Of a DNA stretch of 64,000 nt, positions 25,092 to 33,996 are shown in pieces. The position numbers and the translations under genes were made by a program. Each line of letters begins with the position of its first letter. The first letter of the stretch is position 1. A model generated the notes under the pieces. That model ran no database searches and was not told the DNA's origin. It saw only the letters and a program-made list of their open reading frames with translations. This stretch comes from G958295645 sp965242735 (lineage in GTDB: Bacteria > Gemmatimonadota > Gemmatimonadetes > Longimicrobiales > Gaopeijiaceae), in NCBI GenBank assembly GCA_965242735.1, contig OZ251497.1:2790001-2854000 (forward strand). The letters are read 5' to 3'.

Positions 25092-26267
25092 TCAAGTCGT
25101 CTCGCCGTCGCGCGGTTCGGTGACGCACCGCCCCACGACAAGTCTCATCGTCTCGTTGGTTCCTTCAAAGATCTCCGTTCCATGGGCGTCTCGCATGAGC
25201 CGCTCCGCTGGAAAGTCCTTCATGTAGCCGTTCCCTCCCAGAACGTTCACCGCTTGGCTCGCGACCCACGCCGCCGTCTCGCTGGCCACCAGCTTGGCCA
25301 TCGCCGCGCGAGCCAGCCGGTCCTGGCCGGCTTGGCCGTCCTCGCCGCCGACTTCCCAAAGGCGAGCCCCGTCCAAGACCAACGCGCGCGCCGCCTCGAT
25401 CCGAGCCGCCATCGAAGCGAGCTTGCCCCGGATCGCCCCGAACTGGGCCAAGGCGCGGCCGAACTGCTGCCGCTGGAGGGCGTACCCGCGCGCTTGCTCC
25501 ATGGCCGCCTGGGCGATTCCCACCGCCCGCGCCGCGACGGCCAGCCGTCCCAAGTCGAGCGCGCCCTGCACGTGGGCGAAACCGGGCGCCGGGCGCCCCA
25601 GCGACCTGCCGGCGTCCAGGCGCACCCCGTCCAGGCGCAAAGCGGCAACGCCCGCCGCGCGGCAGCCCATGGTCGGCGGCGGGCTCTCGACCCGGCAACC
25701 CGGCGCCGCCGGGTCCACCATGAAGGCGCCCACCCGGGCGGCGCCGCCGGCTTCTTCCACCCGGGCGAAGACGGTCACCACGTCCGCATCGGCGACGCCC
25801 GCCACCCACGGCTCCTCGCCCACGAGCGTCCAGCCGCCGTTCGGCTCCTGTTGCGCGGTCGTCGGCAGGCTGGCGGCGTCCAGCGCGGCCAAGGCTTCCG
25901 AGACCGCGAGTCCGGCTGCCACCTCGCCGGCGGCCAGCGCGGGCAGCCAGCGCCGCTGCTGCGCTTCCGTTCCCAGATCCAGGAGGAGCTGCGGCAGCGG
26001 CGCGTTCTGCACCGCCAAGGCCAGCCCGAGGGAGGCGTCGGCCTTCGCGATCTCCTCGAGCGCGATCAAGCAGGTCGGGGCGTCGAAGCCGAGGCCGCCG
26101 TGCTGCTCGGGCACGCGCATTCCCAGGAAGCCGAGCGCGGCGAGCTCGTCCAGCACGGCCCTGTCGAAGGCGCGGGCGCGGTCCCAGTCGGCGGCGCGCG
26201 GAGCGATCTCCCGCTCGGCCACGTCGCGGGCGAGCCGCTGGACGTCGCGCTGTTCCTCGGTCAGCAT
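25092..26267 (-). CDS. Acyl-CoA dehydrogenase
   Basis: FAD enzyme of 391 residues that introduces the alpha-beta double bond into acyl-CoA. The N-terminal helical domain begins LTEEQRDVQRLARDVAE. The middle domain shows LAVSEALAALDAA, degenerate where relatives have a TEP/Gly motif. The C-terminal domain has RQQFGRALAQFGAIRGKLA and GGNGYMKDFPAERLMRDA, and the catalytic Glu sits in EIFEGTNETMR. The start is at 26267 (MLTEEQ). The chain-length preference is unknown. It lies 34 bases before the amino acid dehydrogenase gene. Confidence 0.92.
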   Translation of the reverse strand: MLTEEQRDVQRLARDVAEREIAPRAADWDRARAFDRAVLDELAALGFLGMRVPEQHGGLGFDAPTCLIALEEIAKADASLGLALAVQNAPLPQLLLDLGTEAQQRRWLPALAAGEVAAGLAVSEALAALDAASLPTTAQQEPNGGWTLVGEEPWVAGVADADVVTVFARVEEAGGAARVGAFMVDPAAPGCRVESPPPTMGCRAAGVAALRLDGVRLDAGRSLGRPAPGFAHVQGALDLGRLAVAARAVGIAQAAMEQARGYALQRQQFGRALAQFGAIRGKLASMAARIEAARALVLDGARLWEVGGEDGQAGQDRLARAAMAKLVASETAAWVASQAVNVLGGNGYMKDFPAERLMRDAHGTEIFEGTNETMRLVVGRCVTEPRDGETT

Positions 26268-26357
26268 GACACGACGCGGCTCTCGCACTGGACGCAAATT
26301 CGACCCATCCGCCGCGCGCCGCGCCGTTCCCTGGTCAGCATCAGGCGGGCAGCGCGC

Positions 26358-27218
26358 TCAAGCCGCGTCGCCGTAGACGAAGAAGCCTCGGCCCGTCTTG
26401 CGGCCCAGCCAGCCCGCCGCGACGTGCTGGCGCAGCAGGGGGCAGGGCCGGTAGCGGTCGTCGCCCAGCTCGCGGTGCAGCACCTCCAGGATGGACAGGC
26501 AGGTGTCGAGACCGATGAGGTCGGCCAAGGCGAGCGGTCCCATGGGGTGGTTCATGCCCAGGGTCATCACCTGGTCGATGGCTTCGGCCTCGGCGACGCC
26601 TTCCATGAGCGCGAAGACGGCCTCGTTGATCATCGGGGCCAGGACGCGATTGGAGACGAAGCCGGGGAAGTCCCGAGCCTCCACGGGCGTCTTGCCCAGG
26701 GCGCGGGCGAAGTCCGTCGTGGCGCGCGCGGTCTCGTCGCTGGTGGCCAGCCCCCGGATCACTTCGACCAGCTTCATGACCGGCGCCGGATTCATGAAGT
26801 GCATTCCGATCACCTGGCCGGGGCGGCGCGTGCGGGCCGCGATGGCGGTGATGGAGATGGAGGACGTGTTGGAGGCCAGGATCGCGTGCGGGGGCGTGAT
26901 GCGGTCGAGGGCCGCGAAGGCGTCGAACTTGAGTTCGGCCGATTCCGGGACGGCCTCGACCGCCCAGTCGGCGTCGGACGCGGCGCTCATGTCGGTGGCC
27001 GGAGAGATGCGCTCCAGGGCCGAGGCGCTCTGGTCGCGGGTGATCTTTTCCTTGGCGAGCTGCCGGGAGAGGTTGCGGGCAATGGCGTCGACGCCGCGGG
27101 CCACCGCGTGGTCGGACACGTCGATGAGCGCGACGCGCGCCCCCGCCAGCGCGCAGACATGGGCGATGCCGTGGCCCATCGTGCCCGCGCCGACGACGGC
27201 GACCCGGCCGATCTTCAC
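26358..27218 (-). CDS. 3-hydroxyacyl-CoA (3-hydroxybutyryl-CoA) dehydrogenase
   Basis: NAD(P)-dependent enzyme of 286 residues with the cofactor motif VAVVGAGTMGHGIAHV at the N-terminus. SNTSSISITAIAA, the catalytic His in GMHFMNPAPVMKLVEVI and DFPGFVSNRVLAPMINEA follow. The C-terminal domain has MNHPMGPLALADLIGLD and GRKTGRGFFVY. The length is normal for Hbd/PaaH proteins. It works in beta-oxidation or butyryl-CoA metabolism with the neighbouring dehydrogenase and thiolase. Confidence 0.94.
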   Translation of the reverse strand: MKIGRVAVVGAGTMGHGIAHVCALAGARVALIDVSDHAVARGVDAIARNLSRQLAKEKITRDQSASALERISPATDMSAASDADWAVEAVPESAELKFDAFAALDRITPPHAILASNTSSISITAIAARTRRPGQVIGMHFMNPAPVMKLVEVIRGLATSDETARATTDFARALGKTPVEARDFPGFVSNRVLAPMINEAVFALMEGVAEAEAIDQVMTLGMNHPMGPLALADLIGLDTCLSILEVLHRELGDDRYRPCPLLRQHVAAGWLGRKTGRGFFVYGDAA

Positions 27219-27252
27219 CGGCGCGTCCGCCTGCTCGCCCGCCCGCTGTTGC

Positions 27253-27849
27253 TCAGCGGGCCCGTCCTCGCGCCGCCCGGATCACCGCCAAGGCGATGGC
27301 GGCCTTGAGCGCCGCTCCCAGCAAGAACGGCTGCACGGCAATCGCGAATATCTCGGCCGGGCCGCGGTCGCTGATCGCAGCGACCCAGGACGCGCCCAAC
27401 GCGAAGATGACCGCGGTTCCCGCCGCCAGTCCCAACGCGGGAAGCAGGAACTCCTTCGAGTCCCGGGAAATCCACCCCACCAGCGCCGCCGCCAGCGGGA
27501 ACGCCAGCAGGTAGCCGCCGGTGGGTCCCAGCAGCCACGGCCATCCGCCGCCGCCCAGCGCGAACACCGGAACGCCGGACACGCCCATCCCCAAGTACAG
27601 CAACTGGGAAGCTGCGCCGGCGACCGGACCCAGCACGCCGCCCGACAGCAGCACGAACAACGTCTGCAACGTGATCGGCACCGGCGTGAAGCCCAGGGGC
27701 ACGGCAACGTAGGCGCCGGCCGCGGTCAGCAACGAGAAGCAAAGCGTCCAGACGGCAATTCCCAGCGGGCGGCTGGGCGAGAGCGCATTCGCGGCTTCCC
27801 ATGCCATCGGACGCGGTGCGGCCACGCCGCCCGCCTTCGGTTCGATCAT
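27253..27849 (-). CDS. bioY: Biotin transporter BioY
   Basis: An S-component of an ECF transporter, 198 residues with about six membrane segments. The BioY pattern is clear: VPLGFTPVPITLQTLFVLLSGGVLGP, GVSGVPVF and GPTGGYLLAFPLAA. It imports biotin, alone or with ECF AT modules encoded elsewhere. Its place between the thiolase and the hydroxyacyl-CoA dehydrogenase suggests supply of biotin for acyl-CoA carboxylases. The start is 27849 or the Met 14 residues later. Confidence 0.92.
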   Translation of the reverse strand: MIEPKAGGVAAPRPMAWEAANALSPSRPLGIAVWTLCFSLLTAAGAYVAVPLGFTPVPITLQTLFVLLSGGVLGPVAGAASQLLYLGMGVSGVPVFALGGGGWPWLLGPTGGYLLAFPLAAALVGWISRDSKEFLLPALGLAAGTAVIFALGASWVAAISDRGPAEIFAIAVQPFLLGAALKAAIALAVIRAARGRAR

Positions 27850-27889
27850 TTGCGTGCGTTTCTCCTCGTCAGCTTGCGTCTGTGCCGCC

Positions 27890-29101
27890 TTACGGCGTCC
27901 TGCGGACCGACATGGCGACCGCTGCGCCGCCCCCCAGGCAGAGAGCGGCCAACCCGCGCTCTTCGTCCTTGTCGGCCATGGCGTGAAGCAGCGTCACCAA
28001 GATCCTCGCGCCGGAAGCCCCGATGGGATGGCCCAGCGCCACCGCGCCGCCGCGCACGTTCATGCGCTCGGGGTCGAGCTCGAGCTCTCGCGCGTTGGCC
28101 ACGGCCTGCACGGCGAACGCCTCGTTGAGCTCGGCCAGTCCATAGTCGCGCACCTCGGACCGATCGCGCCTCGCCAGCTCACGTACGGCGCGGACGGGCG
28201 CGAAGAACAGGTCGCGGGGTTCGGTGCCTGCGGCCGCGTAGCCCGTGACGACGGCCCGGACGCGCAGTCCGTGGGCCTGAGCGTACTCCTGGCTGGCCAC
28301 GACCAACGCGGCGGCTCCGTCGTTGAGGCCGGGAGCGTTGCCAGCGGTCACCACCAGGTCGTCGACGCCTGGAGGCGCGTCTTTGCGGAACGCCGGGCGC
28401 AAGCGCGCCAGCGCCTCGGGCGACGTGTCCCTGCGCGGGCACTCGTCGACGTCCACCATGACGGCGCCCTTGCGCGTCTCGATGGCCACGGGAACGGTCT
28501 CGCCCACGAACTCGCCCGCGTCCTGGGCCGCCACCGCCCGGCGGTGCGACTCCGCGGCGAACGCGTCGGCGTCGGCGCGAGAGACCCCCGCCTTCGACGC
28601 CGTGTATTCCGCGTGCCCGCCCATGTGGCGGTCCTCGAACGCGCACCAAAGGCCGTCGTGCACGAGGCCGTCCTCCACCGTCTGGTTGCCGAACTTGACG
28701 CCCGACCGCAGCCCCCGCAGATAGTACGGAGCGTTGGACATGGACTCGAAGCCGCCGGCCACCAGCAAGCGCGCGTCGCCGGCGCGAACGGCCTGGGCGG
28801 CCAGCATGACGGCCTTGAGCCCCGATCCGCAAACCTTGTTGACCGTGACGGAGGGCACGTCGGCCGGCACGCCGGCATGCACCGCGGCCTGCCGGGCCGG
28901 CGCCTGGCCCGCGCCCGCGCTGGCGACGTTGCCCAGGATGACCTCGTCGATGTCCTTCGGATCGGCCCCCGACCTGTCGACGGCCGCCTTCACGGCCACC
29001 GCCCCCAGCTTCGGCCCCGGCAACGGGGCGAGCCCGCCCAGGAAGCGCCCGATGGGGGTCCGCACGCCCTCCAGAACGACGGGCGTCTTGGCTGGATTCA
29101 C
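27890..29101 (-). CDS. Acetyl-CoA C-acetyltransferase (thiolase)
   Basis: A thiolase of 403 residues. The nucleophile Cys sits in VNKVCGSGLKAVMLA (about residue 91), the His in GGAVALGHPIGASGARIL and the second Cys in LCLGGGAAVAM, so the full catalytic set is present. It condenses or cleaves acetoacetyl-CoA-type substrates and heads the minus-strand acyl-CoA cluster. The ATG at 29101 gives MNPAKTPVVLEGVRTPIG, typical for the family. The 111 bases before it separate it from the methyltransferase gene and show no feature. Confidence 0.95.
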   Translation of the reverse strand: MNPAKTPVVLEGVRTPIGRFLGGLAPLPGPKLGAVAVKAAVDRSGADPKDIDEVILGNVASAGAGQAPARQAAVHAGVPADVPSVTVNKVCGSGLKAVMLAAQAVRAGDARLLVAGGFESMSNAPYYLRGLRSGVKFGNQTVEDGLVHDGLWCAFEDRHMGGHAEYTASKAGVSRADADAFAAESHRRAVAAQDAGEFVGETVPVAIETRKGAVMVDVDECPRRDTSPEALARLRPAFRKDAPPGVDDLVVTAGNAPGLNDGAAALVVASQEYAQAHGLRVRAVVTGYAAAGTEPRDLFFAPVRAVRELARRDRSEVRDYGLAELNEAFAVQAVANARELELDPERMNVRGGAVALGHPIGASGARILVTLLHAMADKDEERGLAALCLGGGAAVAMSVRRTP

Positions 29102-29212
29102 GCCGTGCTCCTCGTTGCACGCAAGAACTGACCGCAGGACCTTGAATATACCAGGGGCGCGGCTTGCGTGGCGGCAGGAGCCGGCGAAGAACCGGCGGCC
29201 TCGCGATTCGGC

Positions 29213-30178
29213 CTACGGGCTCCCCCGCGGCCCGGCTTCAGCCACGCTCGGCTTGCAAACCACGATGCGCGCCTCGGAGGTCTCGAGATCGTCCGCCGTC
29301 AGGTCTCGGAAACGTGGCGAAAGTTCGCGCCGGTCGATCTCCGAAGGAGCTCGCCGACGCGTTTGCCGGTCGATCCTGTAGCCGCATTTCGCCAGCATGC
29401 GCACGTGCGCCGAATGGGGAAGCCTGTTTATGCGAGTAGGCCTGGCAGCGCAAATCCGCCGAAACTCGCGATCGGACCAAGTCCAGTGTCCGTTCCAGCG
29501 AGAGGACAAGCAATGGCTCCGGTAGTCGATGACGAAGGACGCCGACCCGCCGGGAGCCAACCACCTGAAGATGGCCGCATACAACGATTCTGGTTCGTCC
29601 ACATGCTCCATCGTCGCCTGCGAGACGACGACGTTGGCCCACCCCTCGTCGGGGAAGTCGGCAACGCGATACGGCGCGGCGTAGGTCATCAAGTCGCTTG
29701 CCGCGCCTTCGGCAAGGGCCAAGACGGACTTCCGGATCTTGCGCACCCGCTCCGGCGAAACAGCGCGACGAGTCGCGGCCACAGGGTCGGAGAACCCCTC
29801 GTCGCCCGGTATCTCCGCGCGGACGGCGAACAGCGCGACGAGTTCGTCGAACACGTCGAGATCGTTGGCGAGTCCGCGTGCGCGGACGGCGTCGACGCCG
29901 ACGTAGCCGTCCATGCCCGACAGCATGGCCGCCAACCCCACCCCGATGGTGTCCCCCGGACCGATTTCCATCACGACTCCCCTGGGCTCGACGCCGGTCG
30001 CCCTCCGGAGCGACACCAGATGGCGCAGCCAGACCATGTAGCAATAGCGCGCAGAAGCCTTGGGACAATCTCTGCGCCTGCCGCGCCTGATCCGGCCCAC
30101 CAGCGCGGACAGGCCCGGCACGCGGTGCAAGACCCCGACGAGGTTCGCCCGGAATCGAGTCCAGCTGACCTCGCTCAA
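29213..30178 (-). CDS. SAM-dependent methyltransferase
   Basis: A protein of about 321 residues with a class I SAM domain. Motif I is VVMEIGPGDTIGVGLAAML, followed by GVDAVRARG, then VVVSQATMEHVDEPESLYAAIFRWLAPGG, which is motif IV plus the post-motif loop typical of Methyltransf_11/23. No ATG precedes the domain outside the neighbouring gene. TTG at 30178 (LSEVSWTRF) is proposed, which leaves 34 bases to the exonuclease stop. The substrate is unknown. The C-terminal part is rich in Arg. Confidence 0.6.
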   Translation of the reverse strand: MSEVSWTRFRANLVGVLHRVPGLSALVGRIRRGRRRDCPKASARYCYMVWLRHLVSLRRATGVEPRGVVMEIGPGDTIGVGLAAMLSGMDGYVGVDAVRARGLANDLDVFDELVALFAVRAEIPGDEGFSDPVAATRRAVSPERVRKIRKSVLALAEGAASDLMTYAAPYRVADFPDEGWANVVVSQATMEHVDEPESLYAAIFRWLAPGGSASFVIDYRSHCLSSRWNGHWTWSDREFRRICAARPTRINRLPHSAHVRMLAKCGYRIDRQTRRRAPSEIDRRELSPRFRDLTADDLETSEARIVVCKPSVAEAGPRGSP

Positions 30179-30212
30179 CAGCCGCCCCGGCGCCGGGCGC
30201 GCATCGCCGCCG

Positions 30213-31046
30213 CTACCGAGGCGACGTGAAGAGGTCGTGTTGCCGGCGGGACCGGCGCGGCGGCCGGCGCCTCTTGAGCGCGCGGAGGTCGCCCACGCCC
30301 CGGGACTCGGCGCGGTCCAGCAGACGCAGCAGCACGCGCGCGGTCGCCACGGCGTCGCCTGCGGCTCGGTGCCTCCCGTGGACTGCGATGCCGAAATGCT
30401 CCGCCAGCGTGCCGAGGTCGCGCCGCCGAAGCTCCGGCGCAAAGCGTCGCGCCAAGCTCATCGTGCATATCCGCGGCGCTGCCGGCGCGTCGCCCACGGC
30501 GTCGTGGAGCTGCGCGCGCACCCAACCCCAGTCGAAGCCGACGTTGTGCGCGACGAAGACGCGCCCCTCGATGCGCCGGGCCACTTCGTCGGCGATCTCG
30601 TCGAACGCGGGCGCGCCCGCCACCATGCGGTCGCTGATTCCCGTCAGGCGCGCAACCGGCCTGGGGATTCTTCGGCCCGGGTGCACCAAGGTCTCGAAGA
30701 CGCTCTGAACGGCGCCGGCGTCCACGTCCACGATGGCGATCTCCGTGATGCGGTGACCGCGCGCGTGCGTTCCGCCCGTCGTCTCCACGTCCACCACCGC
30801 GTAGGCCAGCTTGGTCAGGGGCGTGCCCGGCCGGCGCGCCCCCGGCCGCGTGCTCCAGAGCCCGTCGCCGTCCACCACGAACCGGTCGTCTCGGCCGAGC
30901 AACGCGAACACGGCGGCTGCCGCCGCTCCCGGCCCGCCGCGAAGCCGCAACGCCTTTGCCGCCAGCTCCGGAGTGGAGACCGGTCCGTCCTGCAACGCGG
31001 CCCACGCCGCTTGCAGCAAGGAGTCGCGGGGCGCCGGCGGCCTCAA
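30213..31046 (-). CDS. DnaQ-like 3'-5' exonuclease
   Basis: A protein of 277 residues with an N-terminal helical segment of about 70 residues (winged-helix-like, unassigned) and a DEDDh exonuclease domain: AVVDVETTGG, HNVGFDWGW and HRAAGDAVATARVLL. It resembles the epsilon-type domain of DNA polymerase III or PolC-type exonucleases. TTG at 31046 is proposed because it overlaps the rex stop (TTGA) and begins LRPPAPRDSLLQAAW. The Arg-rich tail (RRRPPRRSRR) is unusual. Confidence 0.8.
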   Translation of the reverse strand: MRPPAPRDSLLQAAWAALQDGPVSTPELAAKALRLRGGPGAAAAAVFALLGRDDRFVVDGDGLWSTRPGARRPGTPLTKLAYAVVDVETTGGTHARGHRITEIAIVDVDAGAVQSVFETLVHPGRRIPRPVARLTGISDRMVAGAPAFDEIADEVARRIEGRVFVAHNVGFDWGWVRAQLHDAVGDAPAAPRICTMSLARRFAPELRRRDLGTLAEHFGIAVHGRHRAAGDAVATARVLLRLLDRAESRGVGDLRALKRRRPPRRSRRQHDLFTSPR

Positions 31047-31747
31047 GCGAGACCCGGAAGCGCAGGTCGGCGCTGTGCGGCCAATGCGGCCGCCGTCCCT
31101 CCCGCGGGCGCCCCCCGCGTTCGCGCGAGGGCGTGAGAGAGGCTCTCCAGCTCGACGAGCATGCTGACGTTGCGCAGGGCCACGTCGCCGGGCACGCGAA
31201 GCTGCACCGGCGCGTAGTTGAGCATGGCCTTGACGCCCGCGGCGACCACGCGGTCCGCCACCTCCTGGGCCGCCGCCGCCGGAACCGCCACGATGACCAA
31301 GTCCGTCCCGTCCTCCCTGACGACGTTCTCCAGTTCTCGCGCGCTTCGGATGCGAACGTCGCCCAGGCGCGCGTTCACTTTCGCCGGATCGGCGTCGATC
31401 ACCGACGTGACGACGAAGCCCCGCTGCCGGAAGGGCTTGTACTCGAACAGCGCCGTCCCAATCCGCCCGGCGCCGACCAGCGCCACCCGCCACGCCCTGT
31501 CCAAGCCCAGCGTCCGGCGGAGCTCCTGAACAAGCTCGGGCACCGCGTATCCCAGCCCGCGCTGTCCCAGGGAACCGAGGTGCTGAAGGTCCTTGCGCAC
31601 CTGGGCGGCGGTGGTCCCCGTGTGTTCCGCGAGCGCCCTGCTGGCGGTCGTCGTCCGGCCTTCGCGCCCAAATTCTTCCAGCAACCGCAGATACAAGGAG
31701 AAACGGCGCACCGTGGCGTCCGGAATGCGGTTCGTGAACTTGCTCAC
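31043..31747 (-). CDS. rex: Redox-sensing transcriptional repressor Rex
   Basis: A DNA-binding sensor of the NADH/NAD ratio, 234 residues. The N-terminal winged helix shows TASRALAEHTGTTAAQVRKDL and GQRGLGYAVPEL. The Rossmann domain has VALVGAGRIGTALFEY near residue 88 and IVAVPAAAAQEVAD. The C-terminal swapped helix is partly replaced by an Ala/Gly/Arg tail. The start is GTG at 31747 (MSKFTNRIPDATV). The codons MSKFT overlap a Rex-operator-like dyad, and the whole start region is duplicated upstream. Confidence 0.93.
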   Translation of the reverse strand: MSKFTNRIPDATVRRFSLYLRLLEEFGREGRTTTASRALAEHTGTTAAQVRKDLQHLGSLGQRGLGYAVPELVQELRRTLGLDRAWRVALVGAGRIGTALFEYKPFRQRGFVVTSVIDADPAKVNARLGDVRIRSARELENVVREDGTDLVIVAVPAAAAQEVADRVVAAGVKAMLNYAPVQLRVPGDVALRNVSMLVELESLSHALARTRGAPAGGTAAALAAQRRPALPGLA

Positions 31748-31826
31748 GTGGGGAAGCTAACGCGGCAGCGTCCGGAAGGCGGCTCGTGAACTTGCTCATA
31801 TGGGGAAGCTAACGCGGCGGCGTCCG
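31731..31826. repeat. Duplicated rex start region with operator-like dyads
   Basis: Segment 31731-31774 recurs at 31783-31826 with few changes (period 52). Each copy holds a dyad on the plus strand, GTGAACTTGCTCAC at 31734-31747 and GTGAACTTGCTCAT at 31786-31799. The first resembles the GTGAACnnnTTCAC core known for Rex sites in actinobacteria. It coincides with the rex start codon. The second copy is a relic start upstream. Confidence 0.7.
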
Positions 31827-31902
31827 CTTCGGCCGGCGGTCACCGAGCTCAATGCGCGACCACGCTTTCGCCGCCTCGACCTGCTCGCAAGGCGTTGCGC
31901 GG

Positions 31903-33063
31903 TCAGCCGCTCCCCACCCGGTTGTTGGCTGGGACGACACGGACCTTCAGCTTGGCCACGAAGTGCTGTTGGGAAGCCCCGTGCCAGTACGTCGCGAGGA
32001 AAGCGCCGTCGGGCGTCGCGTTCCAAACGGTGTAGTCCTCGGCCACCTTGGTCCGAGCCAGGATGGCGCCGTCCGGAGCCACGACGACCCAGACAGAGTG
32101 CTGGCCGCCCTCCTCGGGATCGACGAACACGACGTTCAGGATGTTCCCGTCCGGCAACTCGTGCACGAACTTCGACTGGGTCCATGCGGTGGTGAACCTT
32201 CTTCTGGAGCCGGGCCCGTACGTCACGGCTCGGTCCAGCTCGGCCGACGAGACGATGCTTTCGTCTTCCACGATCACCCGGGGATCGGCGCCCTCCAGGT
32301 CGGCGTACCGCGTGATCCTGAACGGCGCGCGGTCGGACACGAGCAACCCTCCGTCCCGCGTCAGGGCAACCGGTCCCCCGGACGTGTAGCGCACGGTTTC
32401 CCACTGCTGGTGGTCGACGACCGGATGCCAGCTCTTCTGGACCCGCAACCGCCGGTCGTAGCGATGGACGGCATGCGCCGCCTTGCCGTGCTCGGGATCG
32501 TCGCCGAAGTAGCCGCTCACCACAAGGCCGCCGTCGGGAGTCGCCACGACGTGTCCTCTGGCCGAAGGCCGCGACCGGTAACGGTCCAAGCTCTTGTCCT
32601 CCTTGAAGAACCCGACGCGCCTGCTGTCCCAGACCACCATGCCCCCGCCCGGGCGCGGCACGATCACGGTAGCGAACCGCACTTCACGCGGCCCGTCGCC
32701 GTCGCGAAGCGCCGTTCGGGTCCGGCTCCCGTCAGGCGAGACTTCAAACACCTCGGAGATTCGCGAGTCCCCGACCCAAACCGAACCGTCCGGCCATTGG
32801 GCAACGCCAAGCGGACGACCGAAGCCGGGATCGCCTGGCGTCGTCCACACCTCCGTCAACACAACCTCGAAGGACTCGTCGGACTGGCCGGCCGCCAGCA
32901 TCGGGCGAGCTTGGAAGAGCGCCCACCCGATGCTGACGACGGCCGCTGCGCGGAAGCTGCTCCTGATCACTGAGTTGCGACACTCGTTGCGTCGTCCAAC
33001 CCTAGCAGCCGCCAAGGCAAACCAGCCGGTTCGGAACGACATGGACTTGGACACCTTCTTCAT
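31903..33063 (-). CDS. Exported 6-bladed beta-propeller protein, paralogue 2
   Basis: A protein of 386 residues closely related to the one at 2022-3188. It shares MSF/ISL at the N-terminus, then a hydrophobic segment (FRAAAVVSIGWALFQARPMLAAG) and propeller motifs such as GVAQWPDGSVWVGDSRISEV, DRAVTYGPGS and WNATPDGAFLATYW. The ATG at 33063 has GGAG 5 bases upstream. It has no recognisable partner gene. A periplasmic location and ligand binding are inferred from the family only. It lies between rex and rsmA on the minus strand. Confidence 0.7.
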   Translation of the reverse strand: MKKVSKSMSFRTGWFALAAARVGRRNECRNSVIRSSFRAAAVVSIGWALFQARPMLAAGQSDESFEVVLTEVWTTPGDPGFGRPLGVAQWPDGSVWVGDSRISEVFEVSPDGSRTRTALRDGDGPREVRFATVIVPRPGGGMVVWDSRRVGFFKEDKSLDRYRSRPSARGHVVATPDGGLVVSGYFGDDPEHGKAAHAVHRYDRRLRVQKSWHPVVDHQQWETVRYTSGGPVALTRDGGLLVSDRAPFRITRYADLEGADPRVIVEDESIVSSAELDRAVTYGPGSRRRFTTAWTQSKFVHELPDGNILNVVFVDPEEGGQHSVWVVVAPDGAILARTKVAEDYTVWNATPDGAFLATYWHGASQQHFVAKLKVRVVPANNRVGSG

Positions 33064-33153
33064 GTTGTCTCCACCACGTGAGAGACGCATTGCGACCGTG
33101 GCGACTGCCGCACAGAATCAGGACCCAAACGTGAGCGTCACGCCTTGCCCCGG

Positions 33154-33996
33154 TCAAGGCTTGCCCCGTGGCCGCCCGGCCTCGAGGGCCGCGCTGAGGG
33201 CCAGAAAGTCCTCGGGCGCGAGCTTCTCGGGGCGCAGGGCGAGATCCAAGGACCGGGCCTGCGCGACGGCCGCGGCCGCGTCTCGCGCGTGGTTCAGATC
33301 CGGGTGAGCGCGCAGGATCGTGCCGAGCTGCTTGCGCCTCCACGAGAAGGCGGCTCGCACCAGCCTTCGGACGCGGGCGGCCTCGGCGGGCGTCAGCGCC
33401 GGGGGGGATCGGGGAACCAGGCGGACGACCGTCGAGTCCACGCGGGGCTGGGGTCGAAACGCTCGGCTGGACACGTCGAAGATGCGTTCGGCGCGCGCAT
33501 GAAGGGAGACGCCGACCGAAAGGGCCCCGTACGGCTTGGCGCCCGGCGGCGCCGTCATTCGGCGGGCCACTTCGGCCTGCACCATCAGCAGGATGTCGGC
33601 GGGGCACGGGGGCTGGAGGAGCCGAAACACGATGGGCGTGGTGATGTTGTAGGGGATGTTGCCGACGACGCGCGTCCGCGTCCAGCAGCGCACCAGCCCG
33701 GCCAGGTCCTCGTCGAGCACGTTGCCGTGCACGATCGTCACGGCCGAATGGTCCCGGTAGTCGGCCCGCAGCCGCTCGGCGAGCTGGTCGTCGAGCTCCA
33801 CCGCGACGACGCGCGCCCCGGTTTGGACCAAGTGGCGGGTGAGCGCTCCGCGTCCGGGACCGATCTCCAGCACTTCGTCGCCTTCGGCCGCCCCGCAAGC
33901 GGCGACGATGCGTTTCTGAACCGGCGCGGAGACGAGGAAGCGCTGTCCCAGCGAGCGCTTCGCCCGGTGCGGGGGCCGGTGCGGACTCAGGTTCAG
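33154..33996 (-). CDS. rsmA: 16S rRNA dimethyladenosine transferase, probable CTG start
   Basis: Dimethylates A1518 and A1519 of 16S rRNA. It shows RSLGQRFLVSAPVQKRI, the SAM motif VLEIGPGRGALTRHL, VVAVELDDQL, the catalytic NIPYNITTPIVF and SRAFRPQPRVDSTVV. No ATG, GTG or TTG was found in frame between the end of the phosphatase gene and the conserved KRSLGQRF. The likely start is CTG at 33996, whose CTGA overlaps the phosphatase stop as in the many other NTGA junctions here. This would give 280 residues, normal for RsmA. Confidence 0.88.
   Translation of the reverse strand: MNLSPHRPPHRAKRSLGQRFLVSAPVQKRIVAACGAAEGDEVLEIGPGRGALTRHLVQTGARVVAVELDDQLAERLRADYRDHSAVTIVHGNVLDEDLAGLVRCWTRTRVVGNIPYNITTPIVFRLLQPPCPADILLMVQAEVARRMTAPPGAKPYGALSVGVSLHARAERIFDVSSRAFRPQPRVDSTVVRLVPRSPPALTPAEAARVRRLVRAAFSWRRKQLGTILRAHPDLNHARDAAAAVAQARSLDLALRPEKLAPEDFLALSAALEAGRPRGKP

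Noticed and set aside
31747..31799. A second rex-like start (MSKFTSRLPDAA) at 31799
   Set aside because: It lies in another frame from rex and comes from the 52-base duplication; it leads into the exonuclease frame through noncoding-looking sequence.
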